Assembly (NCBI GenBank): GCA_013336525.1
Contig: JAAXTM010000007.1
Location: 1 to 64,000, forward strand
Source: Geobacteraceae bacterium
GTDB lineage: Bacteria; Desulfobacterota; Desulfuromonadia; Geobacterales; Pseudopelobacteraceae
DNA length: 64,000 bases
Direction of reading: 5' to 3'
Below are positions 25,833-34,780 of the stretch, piece after piece (within the stretch, counting starts at the first letter, position 1; each line of letters opens with the position of its first letter). A program made the translations under genes and the position numbers. Under the pieces are notes generated by a model that saw only the letters and a list, made by a program, of their open reading frames with translations, was not told the DNA's origin and did no database searches.

Positions 25833-27026
25833 TCAAATTTTTACGTTTTTAAGATAATATCCAACCAGCCGCTTCGCATATTGCCGCCAACTAAAGTTCT
25901 CCACTAGATAGCGCCTGCCGGCCAATCCCAGGGTTTTACTCCGCACACGGTTCTGCAGCAACTCCACCGTCCGATTAATCAGCCCCTGCCGATCGTCGGG
26001 GTCGCAGAGAATTCCGGAATGTTCAGGGTTGATATATTCCAGCGCCTGCCCCACCGCATCTGCAACCACCGGCACCCCTGCCCGGATTATCTCCGTCAGC
26101 TTGGCCGGACACTTGGCGCGGTTAACCAGAGTATCGTCCAGCGGATAGATAGCCACGTCAGCAGCGGCCAGGTAATCCGGTATTTCGAGTGGTTCAACCC
26201 ACCCAACCATGACCAGTGACCCGGCAAACCCCATCTCCCTGGAGGCCGCCAGCAGAAGTTCTTCCTCCCCATGCCTCCCCTTCCCCACCACTAGAAAACG
26301 GACGTCGGGTACCCGCTCACAAATCCCTGCCAGCACCCGGTGCAGCCGTTCCTGTGAAAACTCAAAAAAACGGGTGTATAAAAGAACGACCGGAGTATCG
26401 GCTCCGATTGCCAATTTCTGCCGGATAAGCAGACCATCTCCAGGCGGGACATCTTCCACACAATTAGGCAGATAGAGAATCTTTTCCGCTGCCACACCCA
26501 GCCCGGCGGTCAACCGTTGCAGTTCACGACTGGCGACAGTCATTCCGACGGCATGACGGGACAGCCACTGTTCCTGAAAAGCGTAGAAGCGCTTTTCAGA
26601 GGAGGAGTAGGACTGCAGGTCATTCATGCCCCCCTTCCCCTCCCAGTCATCGCTGTCGACAAACAGGGGCGGCATACGCAGACCGCAGCGTTCAATCAGG
26701 TGCATCAACATGGCTGCCAGACCGCCGTACCCCTTGGGCTTGAACAGGTGGATCAGGTCCGGCTTTTCAGCGAGTGCCGCACGTAACATCCGCCAGGCAA
26801 GGGGGAGAGCAGAGAGCACCTTACCGGCAGTGGGAAGCACGACATTAACAAGCCTGACACCGCGTACGGTCTCAGTTTTACCAGAGTCTTCAGGGTTGGT
26901 GTAAGGGGGAGCTATTACCGTCACCGTATGGTCAAAACGCTGCAGCTCAACCGCCAGAGGCAGCATCCGGGCAAGCACGGTTCCCTTGGGGCGGATGCCA
27001 AAAGGTGCGAGGAATACAATTTTCAT
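25833..27026 (-). CDS. Glycosyltransferase family 4 (GT-B) protein
   Basis: A protein of 397 residues. The N-terminal glycine-containing KIVFLAPFGIRPKGTV segment and the C-terminal donor-binding half (PVVLLYTRFFEFSQERL, VGWVEPLEIPDYLAAADVAIYPLDDT) place it in GT4. The usual EX7E pair is not obvious; the second half reads KCPAKLTEIIRAGVPVVAD, so Lys/Glu in this loop probably fill that role. It starts two bases from the end of the preceding GT2 gene and is likely co-transcribed. Sugar specificity cannot be predicted. Confidence 0.85.
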   Translation of the reverse strand: MKIVFLAPFGIRPKGTVLARMLPLAVELQRFDHTVTVIAPPYTNPEDSGKTETVRGVRLVNVVLPTAGKVLSALPLAWRMLRAALAEKPDLIHLFKPKGYGGLAAMLMHLIERCGLRMPPLFVDSDDWEGKGGMNDLQSYSSSEKRFYAFQEQWLSRHAVGMTVASRELQRLTAGLGVAAEKILYLPNCVEDVPPGDGLLIRQKLAIGADTPVVLLYTRFFEFSQERLHRVLAGICERVPDVRFLVVGKGRHGEEELLLAASREMGFAGSLVMVGWVEPLEIPDYLAAADVAIYPLDDTLVNRAKCPAKLTEIIRAGVPVVADAVGQALEYINPEHSGILCDPDDRQGLINRTVELLQNRVRSKTLGLAGRRYLVENFSWRQYAKRLVGYYLKNVKI

Positions 27027-27027
27027 C

Positions 27028-27945
27028 TTATCGTGCCCTTTTTAGCGCGAGAGCCAGCAGTACGGCAAAATTGAGCTGGAACAGAATAAATGCATGCCGG
27101 TTACTCAATCGACACTCCAAAAATCGCCGCTTCAGGGTGCGGTCCAGGAAGCTCAACACAGTCACGTTGCATCTCTCAAAAAATTCGGCCACCTTGGAGA
27201 TAGCAGAGGCCGCGAACGCTTCCGGACAAATCTCCCGCAGCAGCAGATAATTCGGCACCGAGTTGCACATTTTTTCGTAGGTTTTGGCCTTTGTCACCAG
27301 CCCCAGATGCGAGGCGGTATTGTCGATATGCAGAATCCGATACTTTTTGGCAAGCCGCACGCCCCACTCGATGTCTTCGTACCCATAACCGGTGAATCGT
27401 TCGTTGAAAGGGGTCGCCTGAAAGACGCTCTTCCGCACCATTATGTTAGAGGTCAGGATATGACGCCAAGGTTCCTTATTCCGCTCTGACGCGGACTTAA
27501 CCTCTTTCCTGTTGCCGAGATAGGCATGGTAATCGTATTCCGGTTCGTTCAAGATTCTGGTTCGGTAGCTTATGCCTCCGCAGACCACGTCAAAATTGTT
27601 TTCCTCGGCAAGCGAGAGATATTTCCCGATGAAATCGTTCGTGTCGGGCAGCACATCACAGTCAAGAAAAAGGAGAAAATTACCCGACGCCTTTGATGCA
27701 AGCAGGTTCCGTATCGCCGAGCGACCGAGGTTCTGGTCAAGCTTTTCGCAGGTCATATTCGGATTCAGATGTTCCGAGAGGAAGCCAACATTTACGGCAT
27801 CCGCTTTAGTGTCGGTTGAACAGTCATCGAGGACGATAATTTCCACCCGCGAGCCGAGGGAATTGTCCTTGTTTTCCTCGAATATTCTCTTCAACAGCCG
27901 TGTGGCATCCCAGTTATATACGGGGATGAGAATGGATAAGTCCAT
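27028..27945 (-). CDS. Glycosyltransferase family 2 (GT-A) protein
   Basis: A protein of 305 residues. It starts with the GT2 nucleotide-binding strand LSILIPVYNWD and has IVLDDCSTD, the DXD-type motif FLDCDVLP and the GYGYEDIEWGVRL acceptor/catalytic region with the ED pair. The ATG at 27945 has AAGG five bases upstream; an ATG at 27966 is an alternative that adds seven residues. It lies between the GT2-GT4 fusion and the GT4 gene on the same strand. Confidence 0.87.
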   Translation of the reverse strand: MDLSILIPVYNWDATRLLKRIFEENKDNSLGSRVEIIVLDDCSTDTKADAVNVGFLSEHLNPNMTCEKLDQNLGRSAIRNLLASKASGNFLLFLDCDVLPDTNDFIGKYLSLAEENNFDVVCGGISYRTRILNEPEYDYHAYLGNRKEVKSASERNKEPWRHILTSNIMVRKSVFQATPFNERFTGYGYEDIEWGVRLAKKYRILHIDNTASHLGLVTKAKTYEKMCNSVPNYLLLREICPEAFAASAISKVAEFFERCNVTVLSFLDRTLKRRFLECRLSNRHAFILFQLNFAVLLALALKRAR

Positions 27946-27978
27946 AGTTGCCTTGTGCCCTAACATAAGTTCATAGAA

Positions 27979-29976
27979 TCATGAGTCCAGCAGTAACGAC
28001 CGGTATGCCGAGCAGAACTTTTCCCCGCTGAAATGCATCCTGGCATGGTCATAGGCAGAGCGAGACATGGTGCTCAGCAGTTCCCGGTCCAAGCACATGC
28101 GCTCGATGATCCAGCACATTTCGGCAACAATCTGTTCCTCGCCAAGGTTATTTCGCACCAGCCACCCATTGCAACCAGACGTCAGATGCAGAGGAATACC
28201 GCCGACATCAGTGGAAACCGGTACGACTCCATGCGCCATTCCTTCCATTATAACCATGGGGAAACCTTCCCTGTCTGAGGTCAGTAAAAGTAAATCCGCA
28301 TCATCGTAAATACGGTTCAAGTGGCCCTGGTCCGCAATCTCACCCAGAAAATCGCAATACGGTCGGTCCGCTTCATCGACAGCGTGAGCGGTATCACCCA
28401 CAAGGAGAACCTCAACGGGAAGCCCACGTTGACAGCAGAGGGCAGCGATCCGGCCAACAAGATGCACCCGTTTCTCTTCGGAACCTCTCCCTACATAAAG
28501 GATTTTCAGTAGTGTCTGCTGCACTTTCTCAACATATCTTTCAGGCACGGCAACATAATTCTCTATCAACAAAACCCGCTCTGCGAGAAACGGAGGTCCG
28601 CCGTGCTTGAGGTACTGTCCCTTGAGATCATCGACAGTCTTGCCGTTGATGGCGACACGAGCGTGCAACCGCGCAGCCACGGGGAGACTGAAATCCTCCG
28701 AGCCGCCGCCGAAAGCATGTATAAGGTCGATGCACCTTACCTCAGGCTTCAGATAGGGCAGCAGCAGGTAATAGAAAAGACTGTTACTTCCGAAGACAAC
28801 TGGATGCTTGTGACGGTTAATGAATCCAGCCATAACCCCAATGCTCACGGGATAGCCGTACTTAAGCAGGAACCACATATTGCAAAGCCGGGCACGCTCC
28901 CCGAAGAGGGAGAGGAAACCATGGTTAGCAGATTTTTTTGTAAAAAATACCCACGGCCGTTCTTCCGCGAAACAGCCGACAATGCTGGCATGGACTTTTT
29001 CGGCGCCACCTACGTGGCAGAAGGGGAAAAAGAAAAATAGCGATGAGTTGTTTCTGACAGGAAAGACAAACCCGATTATTTTGGAAATATTTATTATTAT
29101 TTTGAAAAAGGGTGAATTATTTAATGCAACAGCAAATAAGTCCCTGTTGTTATGCCAATTCACTTTAAATATGGAATGAAGTGCCTTTTTTGCAATTAAA
29201 TAGTAGATGTCTCTAAAAATGTGAAGAAAAACTTTTAGCAACCAAATAGTTACCAAACCATGCTTTATAACATTCCAGGCAAAAGTTAATTTAGTCCTTA
29301 TTTGTTTCAGTTCCGGAAAGTTCAAATTACTTTTTGAAGTTATTGAAAGAGGGTGAATTCTGTATTTCAGCAAAGGTTCGGTTATTTTTTCAATTTTCAC
29401 CCCATCGACACAGAGCCTGAGCCAGAGATCATAATCCTCTGATGCGTTCTGTAGCGGGTTATATCGATATTTTTTTAGAGTTTCCTCTCTGATCATTATG
29501 GATGGATGGGCGATGCAATTGGCTTTAGGGAGAAAATTCCTGATTTCCTCATAGGTATGTGTTTTTGCATCATCCTCCCATATGCCGCGCGATATCCCCT
29601 GTTCATCCAGAAAAATCACATTTGCCGCGATGACAGTACATGCCGAATTTTCGTCCAAATATGTTACCTGCTTCTCCAGTCGTTCGGGCAGGCTTACATC
29701 GTCGCAGTCCATCCGGGCGATGTACTCACCCTTGGCAAGGTCAATCCCTCTGTTCAGAGTTGATATCAAGCCAAGATTTATCTCGTTGTGAATCAGTTTA
29801 ATCCGGGGATCATTATATGAAGCGATGATCTCAACCGAGTGATCTGTTGAGCCATCGTTTATAATCAGGAATTCAAAGTCAGGGAAAGTCTGGTTCAGAA
29901 TGCTCTCGATCGCTTCACGGAGATAGCGCTCGCCATTGTACACCGGCATTAGTACGGTTACTTTCGTGGTCTTCAC
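27979..29976 (-). CDS. Bifunctional glycosyltransferase: GT2 domain fused to GT4 domain
   Basis: A protein of 665 residues. The N-terminal GT2 domain (about 1-235) has VTVLMPVYNGE, FLIINDGSTD and ARMDCDD (DXD type). A helical stretch (about 235-310) links it to a GT-B domain (about 315-665), where ILYVGRGSEEKRVHL and the donor-site DREGFPMVIMEGMAHGVVPVST (EX7E-like) are visible. Such fusions usually add two sugars in sequence. A GTG at 29976 preceded by GAGGA and overlapping the fucosyltransferase stop (GTGA) is preferred; a GTG at 29994 is possible. The C-terminal stretch 28280-29300 is more A+T-rich than the flanking genes. Confidence 0.87.
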   Translation of the reverse strand: MKTTKVTVLMPVYNGERYLREAIESILNQTFPDFEFLIINDGSTDHSVEIIASYNDPRIKLIHNEINLGLISTLNRGIDLAKGEYIARMDCDDVSLPERLEKQVTYLDENSACTVIAANVIFLDEQGISRGIWEDDAKTHTYEEIRNFLPKANCIAHPSIMIREETLKKYRYNPLQNASEDYDLWLRLCVDGVKIEKITEPLLKYRIHPLSITSKSNLNFPELKQIRTKLTFAWNVIKHGLVTIWLLKVFLHIFRDIYYLIAKKALHSIFKVNWHNNRDLFAVALNNSPFFKIIINISKIIGFVFPVRNNSSLFFFFPFCHVGGAEKVHASIVGCFAEERPWVFFTKKSANHGFLSLFGERARLCNMWFLLKYGYPVSIGVMAGFINRHKHPVVFGSNSLFYYLLLPYLKPEVRCIDLIHAFGGGSEDFSLPVAARLHARVAINGKTVDDLKGQYLKHGGPPFLAERVLLIENYVAVPERYVEKVQQTLLKILYVGRGSEEKRVHLVGRIAALCCQRGLPVEVLLVGDTAHAVDEADRPYCDFLGEIADQGHLNRIYDDADLLLLTSDREGFPMVIMEGMAHGVVPVSTDVGGIPLHLTSGCNGWLVRNNLGEEQIVAEMCWIIERMCLDRELLSTMSRSAYDHARMHFSGEKFCSAYRSLLLDS

Positions 29977-30863
29977 GCAGCAATCCTCAGCCACGACTCC
30001 GGTAATAGATCCGCGACGTCAATTTCAGGGTTCGTGAACCAATCTGACGGCGCCACTATCATCTTGTCCGAATTTTGGTTCAGCCAAGCTCCCCACCAAC
30101 TAAATGAACTGTTGGCGATAATGTTATGCTTGCAAAGACTCATGAGCCGTAAATCTTCATGGCCTCTAGAGGCATTGTGAGTGATAAAAGTTGTCGGAAA
30201 AGGAATCACCAAATTGGCCTTAACCCACGTTGAGTCGTCTGAAAAAACATAGAATTCGGGGTGGTTCACATCTTTTGAGATACGCTTTATGGCATGTTCG
30301 TAATACTTTAGTCCGCAAATGCCGTGATAATTTGACGCTTCAGCGTTGGTAACGAAATCGCCACGACGCACATGCAGCGACACTGAATCTGTTTCACTTA
30401 TCAGCTCGGCAAGCTCTAGATTTCGGCCTTCTAGCGGATCTCGGACCGCAAACTCATCCCTTATTTCCACGGCACAAGCTTCAAAATACTTTTCTGACTG
30501 CCAATAACCATCAAGATACCGCTCATCAGGTGTCACAGAGAAGTTAGGGTCAAAGGTAAAGTGTGGTTCTTGATAATCACCAGGTAAAGGGCACTTCTTG
30601 CCCACCAGCCGTAAACCGGTTGAAAGAAGCTGCAGCACTAAACCACCACCATGCCTCCTCAGCAAGTCTATTTCAGCAGCAGTGGCTATCTCAGCATTAA
30701 TTGACAGATGCTTCAGTTCATAATCACGAGGAGTGTTCCCTTCCGACGCAAGGCTGGAGATATCAAGCTTAAGTTGTGTGTTATTGAGTAAAGATAACTG
30801 ACGCCCTGCTGCATACTGGAACATCTGGTTACCAAGACCACCCATGAGTTTGACGATGATCAC
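29973..30863 (-). CDS. Alpha-1,2-fucosyltransferase (GT11)
   Basis: A protein of 296 residues with all GT11 hallmarks: the N-terminal VKLMGGLGNQMFQYAAG, the donor-binding SLHVRRGDFV (HxRRxD) and the third motif IIANSSFSWWGAWL. It transfers fucose from GDP-fucose to a galactose-type acceptor. The GTG at 30863 directly follows the previous stop codon, with AAGAAGGG about seven bases upstream; a longer in-frame reading from 30905 lacks a comparable site. GDP-fucose can be made by the fucose synthase encoded at the start of this cluster. Confidence 0.93.
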   Translation of the reverse strand: MIIVKLMGGLGNQMFQYAAGRQLSLLNNTQLKLDISSLASEGNTPRDYELKHLSINAEIATAAEIDLLRRHGGGLVLQLLSTGLRLVGKKCPLPGDYQEPHFTFDPNFSVTPDERYLDGYWQSEKYFEACAVEIRDEFAVRDPLEGRNLELAELISETDSVSLHVRRGDFVTNAEASNYHGICGLKYYEHAIKRISKDVNHPEFYVFSDDSTWVKANLVIPFPTTFITHNASRGHEDLRLMSLCKHNIIANSSFSWWGAWLNQNSDKMIVAPSDWFTNPEIDVADLLPESWLRIAA

Positions 30864-30865
30864 TA

Positions 30866-31570
30866 TTAGCCCTTCTTTACCGCAGAAACATGATAACCAA
30901 AGCAAAGCAGCTCATGAGAACCAGTGTCTCTCCCCACCAACCTCGCGAGAACGAACAACATGAGTTGAATAACAATCTTCTCCAGCAGGTTCAGTTTTAT
31001 ACCGGCGTACTTCTTCGAGATAAAGCCTATTCTCCGAATCTCCTGAGCAACATACTCAATGAAATTGCCATTGTGCCGAAGCTCAACAATATCGAGTCCG
31101 CTGGCCGGGAGATGGGTTTCGTAAAAGTATCGATTGAAGCCCGAGTAAAAATGAAACGGTGCAAAATGAGTAAGGCTGCAGAATGGAGCCGTTAGAATCA
31201 AATGACCACCGGGGCGCAGCAGTCGCGAAAACTCTTGCAGAACCAGAATTGGATTCGGCAGATGCTCGAACACCTCAATGCACATGATGGCATCGAACGA
31301 TGCATCTGGCTCGGGAATGGCGGTGATATCGCAGACGATATCAAGCTTGCTCTGATCCCACGACCCCATCTGCAGACCTAAATTGTCGCCAGCACCGTCA
31401 TACTGAGCAAAGTCCTGTGAGACATAGTCCAGGTGTGAACAGAATCTCTTGTACTGCAATTCGCCTGCACCGGCGTCAAGTATCTTGGAACCGGCTGGAA
31501 TTTTTCTAAGTGCTTCTTCTAGCCACTCTTCACGGTTTGCTTCATTATTTGTTCCAACACTGGTCAACAT
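30866..31570 (-). CDS. SAM-dependent class I methyltransferase of the polysaccharide cluster
   Basis: A protein of 234 residues. It has SAM motif I (SKILDAGAGELQYKRF, about 30-45), a DIVCDITAIPEPDASFDAIMCIEVFEHLPNP segment (motifs II-III) and RPGGHLILTAPF (motif IV region), like methyltransferases found in O-antigen and capsule clusters. The ATG at 31570 follows AAGGAG by eight bases; an in-frame ATG at 31606 is less likely. It overlaps the preceding gene by seven bases. It may methylate a sugar or a lipid-linked intermediate; the substrate is unknown. Confidence 0.82.
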   Translation of the reverse strand: MLTSVGTNNEANREEWLEEALRKIPAGSKILDAGAGELQYKRFCSHLDYVSQDFAQYDGAGDNLGLQMGSWDQSKLDIVCDITAIPEPDASFDAIMCIEVFEHLPNPILVLQEFSRLLRPGGHLILTAPFCSLTHFAPFHFYSGFNRYFYETHLPASGLDIVELRHNGNFIEYVAQEIRRIGFISKKYAGIKLNLLEKIVIQLMLFVLARLVGRDTGSHELLCFGYHVSAVKKG

Positions 31571-32346
31571 TTCGATGACTCCTTCCTGAACCAGAAACAG
31601 CCGCAACCGTAGCTCTGGGCATCGGCCTGCTCTTCTAAAGCATTACATATTATCCCGCCATCCTCTGATTTATCAGGTATTAAAGAAAATTCGACGAGCT
31701 TAAGCTCTGAAAAATATTCTAAGATCATTCGATATGAGTAGATTCTATGGGCGTTGAACATGATTCGCGGTTTGCCCGTGGGTACCACGAAAAGCAGACT
31801 TCCCCCCGGAGCCAGTATCCGCTTCAGTTCAGCAATTGCCTTTAAGTCACCATTAGGATCAATAGGATCGCCATAGCGACCCAAACCAATATGCTCGACC
31901 ACATGCATACAGGAGATGGAATGAACACTTGCGTCAGGAAATGGTAGAGCACAGATATCTGCCGGGGTAGACGTAAGATTGCTCAGACGTAGCTCTGCCG
32001 GGCGGTAATCATAAAAACGGACCGGTATAAACGCAGAAACCAACGTGCAAAAGTTGAGTGATGAGGAGATATCGGCATGCCATTCGGGTCGCGTTTGCGC
32101 CAGCACACGAGCCGCCCATGCGGGATGATAGATGTAGTGGCGATCAAACGAGGTAGTTGCAGTCTTGTCGCTTAGGCAAGGATAAAGGTCTCGCAATGCG
32201 ATACTCAAGCGCTGCCCGGCAGCAACTGTTTTTCGCTTGAAGCTTAGGAAAGCCGCCACATATGAAAAGCTTGCAATGGAGTTTTTGAGTAAGGCATGTG
32301 CCCAAAGTGCACACGGTATTTTTTTAAGTATATTTTTCAAGTTCAT
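31564..32346 (-). CDS. DUF268-type methyltransferase-like protein
   Basis: A protein of 260 residues. It has ADICALPFPDASVHSISCMHVVEHIGLGRYGDPIDP followed by a LAPGGSLLFVVPTG strand. The HVVEHIGLGRYGDP core is the DUF268 signature. The glycine-rich SAM loop typical of motif I is not obvious, so activity is uncertain. Families of this type are common in bacterial surface-polysaccharide clusters. It starts 105 bases after the flippase gene. Confidence 0.72.
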   Translation of the reverse strand: MNLKNILKKIPCALWAHALLKNSIASFSYVAAFLSFKRKTVAAGQRLSIALRDLYPCLSDKTATTSFDRHYIYHPAWAARVLAQTRPEWHADISSSLNFCTLVSAFIPVRFYDYRPAELRLSNLTSTPADICALPFPDASVHSISCMHVVEHIGLGRYGDPIDPNGDLKAIAELKRILAPGGSLLFVVPTGKPRIMFNAHRIYSYRMILEYFSELKLVEFSLIPDKSEDGGIICNALEEQADAQSYGCGCFWFRKESSKC

Positions 32347-32450
32347 CAGCTCAGTTCTCTTGAGATAAAGGCAGTGGTTTAGCCACTGGTTCCATCCGTT
32401 TAATTTCCATCTCGGAAGAAAAGTAGTCTTTAAGTTTCAGAAAGGATTTT

Positions 32451-33797
32451 TCATAAAGGTTCCAGACAATCGACAAACTCCACCTTAAGTCTGCTGTTTA
32501 CAGCGAGAACCGCACCAACATAGATTGCAGAGGAGAGGCATAAAGCCCATGCCATTCCGGTCAAACCGTAGCAACTTGTCAGCAGATAACCTGCAGCAAG
32601 CAGCGATACCGCTTGGATTCCTTTTGGCCAAAAATATATTTTAGGACTGTTGCAGTAAAGTCCTTTCAATGCCAGCAGTTGACCTATGTTGAACAGAGAC
32701 AGACCCAATACCAATATCCACAGTAAATTGTGATATTGGGCAAAGACGGCATTGGTAATAATCTTCACAAGCGCTTCACCGCCAAAATAAAGTATCAATA
32801 TTGTCAGTGCCATAACCACCGTAGAAAGAAAAACCGTCAAATGAACCAGCTTGGCACTATTTTCAGCCTGCGAAACTGATGTCATGGCACCCGCTCGTTC
32901 AAAAACGATAGGAACCGCAAGCTGATTGACCATAGAGAAGAACATATTGACCGGGGAAGCAGCAATTTGATAAATAGCGGCATAAATACCAACGACTCCC
33001 ACTCCAAACAGCCCCTGAAGTATCCAGCGATCCGCATACATACTTATCGACGCAAAAACAGCAAACACCATAAATGACGCAGCGTAGCCGGTAAATTCAC
33101 GGGAACAACTTGATTCTTTTTCGGCATCTATTGCTACGCCGTACCAGTTAGATTGGATCTCTTTGTTTTTAAGAGCGAAAAATCCCTGCGAGACGGTTAC
33201 GATAAAAGTGCCGAGCAAGTACCCTAAAAGGGCAAAATAGCCGCTTTTACTGAACAAAAGAAGCAATATAATGGATAAGCCGATCCGCAGCCAAACATCC
33301 GCGCCTTGGTGCAAGGCGACAATTTTACGCTGCCTGATTGCGCTTTGCAGCGACAAGTAGGAAGCATTGATACCATTTACTACGCCATACAGCGACGAAA
33401 GGAGAATAATTAAGGCCCATTCGCGCCCTAAAAACAAGCCTGCTACTCCGCTCACCAAAAAAGTCAGTACGAGTACAACAACGGCAAGGATTTTGTGAAA
33501 CTTTTTAAGGATCAAAAAATATACGTGTAATTCCCCTCTCTCACGACAAACCACAAAAAAACGGGCGACTACATTTGCAAGTGGTCCATAAACATATGCA
33601 TTGAAAAGACCGGCAATAGTGAGTCCCAGCGCAAGCTGCCCATAACCGTCAGGACCCATAATATTGGTCAACACCTTGATACCGATGAACCCGCCGACAA
33701 AACCGAGCGCCTGCCCAATCAGTATCCAGACGATTTCTCTTCGTAATTTAGCAAATCGCCCAACAATTTCTTTAATCTTCAATAGGTGTTCCACCAA
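32451..33797 (-). CDS. Wzx-like polysaccharide flippase (MOP superfamily)
   Basis: A protein of 448 residues with about twelve predicted membrane helices beginning at IVWILIGQALGFVGGFIGIKVL, typical of the Wzx/RfbX polysaccharide translocases that flip lipid-linked repeat units across the inner membrane. It starts with TTG at 33797 or the adjacent GTG at 33794; GGGAG lies six to nine bases upstream. No Wzy-type polymerase was recognised next to it, though YfhO or unseen genes outside the window could complete the pathway. Confidence 0.85.
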   Translation of the reverse strand: MVEHLLKIKEIVGRFAKLRREIVWILIGQALGFVGGFIGIKVLTNIMGPDGYGQLALGLTIAGLFNAYVYGPLANVVARFFVVCRERGELHVYFLILKKFHKILAVVVLVLTFLVSGVAGLFLGREWALIILLSSLYGVVNGINASYLSLQSAIRQRKIVALHQGADVWLRIGLSIILLLLFSKSGYFALLGYLLGTFIVTVSQGFFALKNKEIQSNWYGVAIDAEKESSCSREFTGYAASFMVFAVFASISMYADRWILQGLFGVGVVGIYAAIYQIAASPVNMFFSMVNQLAVPIVFERAGAMTSVSQAENSAKLVHLTVFLSTVVMALTILILYFGGEALVKIITNAVFAQYHNLLWILVLGLSLFNIGQLLALKGLYCNSPKIYFWPKGIQAVSLLAAGYLLTSCYGLTGMAWALCLSSAIYVGAVLAVNSRLKVEFVDCLEPL

Positions 33798-33909
33798 ACA
33801 AATCTCCCGCGACCTAGCGTACTAAAAACCCGCGTGTATTTCTCCGGTATCTGAATCACGGCGAGATCTATGATCGTTTCCTGGCGTGTGCTGAATGTTT
33901 GACCGCATT

Positions 33910-34539
33910 TCAGCCCTCATTTATCTCTTTAACGCCATTTGTACAAGCGGTAAAAACCATGCAGAAAGGGACACCGAGATCATAGAGCGCCTTCTGTAGT
34001 TCTTCTCCCCTTTTCAAAGAGGAAATTACCAATGGAGCGCTCATATGCAGAACTCCTTTCGCTATTGATACAATCTCCATTCCAAAAAAGTTCTCCCCTT
34101 GCCGCCCATCATCAATCACTGCCACCAGCTTCAATCCGGTTTCCTGTAGCGACAGATACGCAACCTCTGCGACTTCATCCACCCCGCAGAAAACAATCTC
34201 ACGCACACCGGTACTTTCCAGACGGCGGAACAGGTCGAGATAATCCTGCCGCGCTACGGTGTAGAGACTGGTGAAGTAACTGAGATGCTGATAGGCGAGC
34301 CGGCTTTTTTCGGCAATACCTTGGGGGGTTAGAAGATAGGCGTAACGATTGCTGGGGAAGTTTTTTACCCGTACAAACCCTTTGGAAACCAGGTTTTTAA
34401 GGTAGGAGTTAACCAAGCCGACGGCAATACCGAGACGACGGGAGAGTTCGCGCTGAGAAAGCGGCTCATCGCCGCTGATCTCGGAGAGAAGCTGGAGGGA
34501 ACGTGACGAATCAAGCGGTTTTTCTGTTGTAGCGTTCAT
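33910..34539 (-). CDS. Winged-helix regulator of the polysaccharide cluster (MarR-like HTH plus nucleotide-fold domain)
   Basis: A protein of 209 residues. The N-terminal winged helix (about 12-75: LSQRELSRRLGIAVGLVNSYLKNLVSKGFV, then a wing FPSNRYAYLLT) resembles the MarR-like regulators associated with exopolysaccharide clusters. The C-terminal part (about 110-200: VREIVFCGVDEVAEVAYLSLQETGLKLVAVIDD) looks like a Rossmann-type sensor domain. Its own start codon lies inside a palindrome that is repeated 50 bases upstream, so autoregulation is likely. It is the first gene before the flippase on the same strand. Confidence 0.8.
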   Translation of the reverse strand: MNATTEKPLDSSRSLQLLSEISGDEPLSQRELSRRLGIAVGLVNSYLKNLVSKGFVRVKNFPSNRYAYLLTPQGIAEKSRLAYQHLSYFTSLYTVARQDYLDLFRRLESTGVREIVFCGVDEVAEVAYLSLQETGLKLVAVIDDGRQGENFFGMEIVSIAKGVLHMSAPLVISSLKRGEELQKALYDLGVPFCMVFTACTNGVKEINEG

Positions 34540-34548
34540 ATTTTGAAC
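34534..34548. promoter_or_regulatory. Operator palindrome 1 (GTTCA-N5-TGAAC) over the regulator start codon
   Basis: GTTCA (34534-34538) and TGAAC (34544-34548) form a perfect inverted repeat with spacer TATTT. The regulator start codon (34539-34537, minus strand) lies inside it. A bound repressor would block translation initiation or promoter clearance. Confidence 0.65.
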
Positions 34549-34583
34549 AATAGTACGGGAAGGAAGGGAAATGCAAGCAGATT

Positions 34584-34598
34584 GTTCATATCGTGAAC
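34584..34598. promoter_or_regulatory. Operator palindrome 2 (GTTCA-N5-TGAAC) upstream of the regulator
   Basis: This is the same palindrome, with spacer TATCG. The two copies are 50 bases apart, close to five helical turns, so dimers on both could contact one another on the same DNA face. Confidence 0.65.
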
Positions 34599-34629
34599 GG
34601 TTGGGGTAGCGGGGATATTTGATTTCTTA

Positions 34630-34780
34630 GTAAAAACCATTTCTACAGGGATGAAGGGGATAAAGGGGATAAAACCTTCCACCATAAAAGCATTTTTTGA
34701 TTTCAAACCAAAGAGTCTTTGCCTTGGTTTTGATGTATCCCCTTTATCCCCTGTATCCCTGTTAAATTGGAAGTTTTTAC
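34630..34780. repeat. Long imperfect inverted repeat (miniature element-like) between fucose synthase and regulator genes
   Basis: The outer arms GTAAAAAC (34630-34637) and GTTTTTAC (34773-34780) flank inner arms CAGGGAT-AGGGGATAAAGGGGATA (34647-34671) and their complement (34737-34761). The central loop of about 65 bases also has partial self-complementarity (CAAACCAAAG / CTTTGCCTTGG). The right end overlaps the fucose synthase stop codon. It could be a miniature element, a REP-like unit or a strong transcription-stopping hairpin; it lacks a clean T-tract. Confidence 0.6.
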
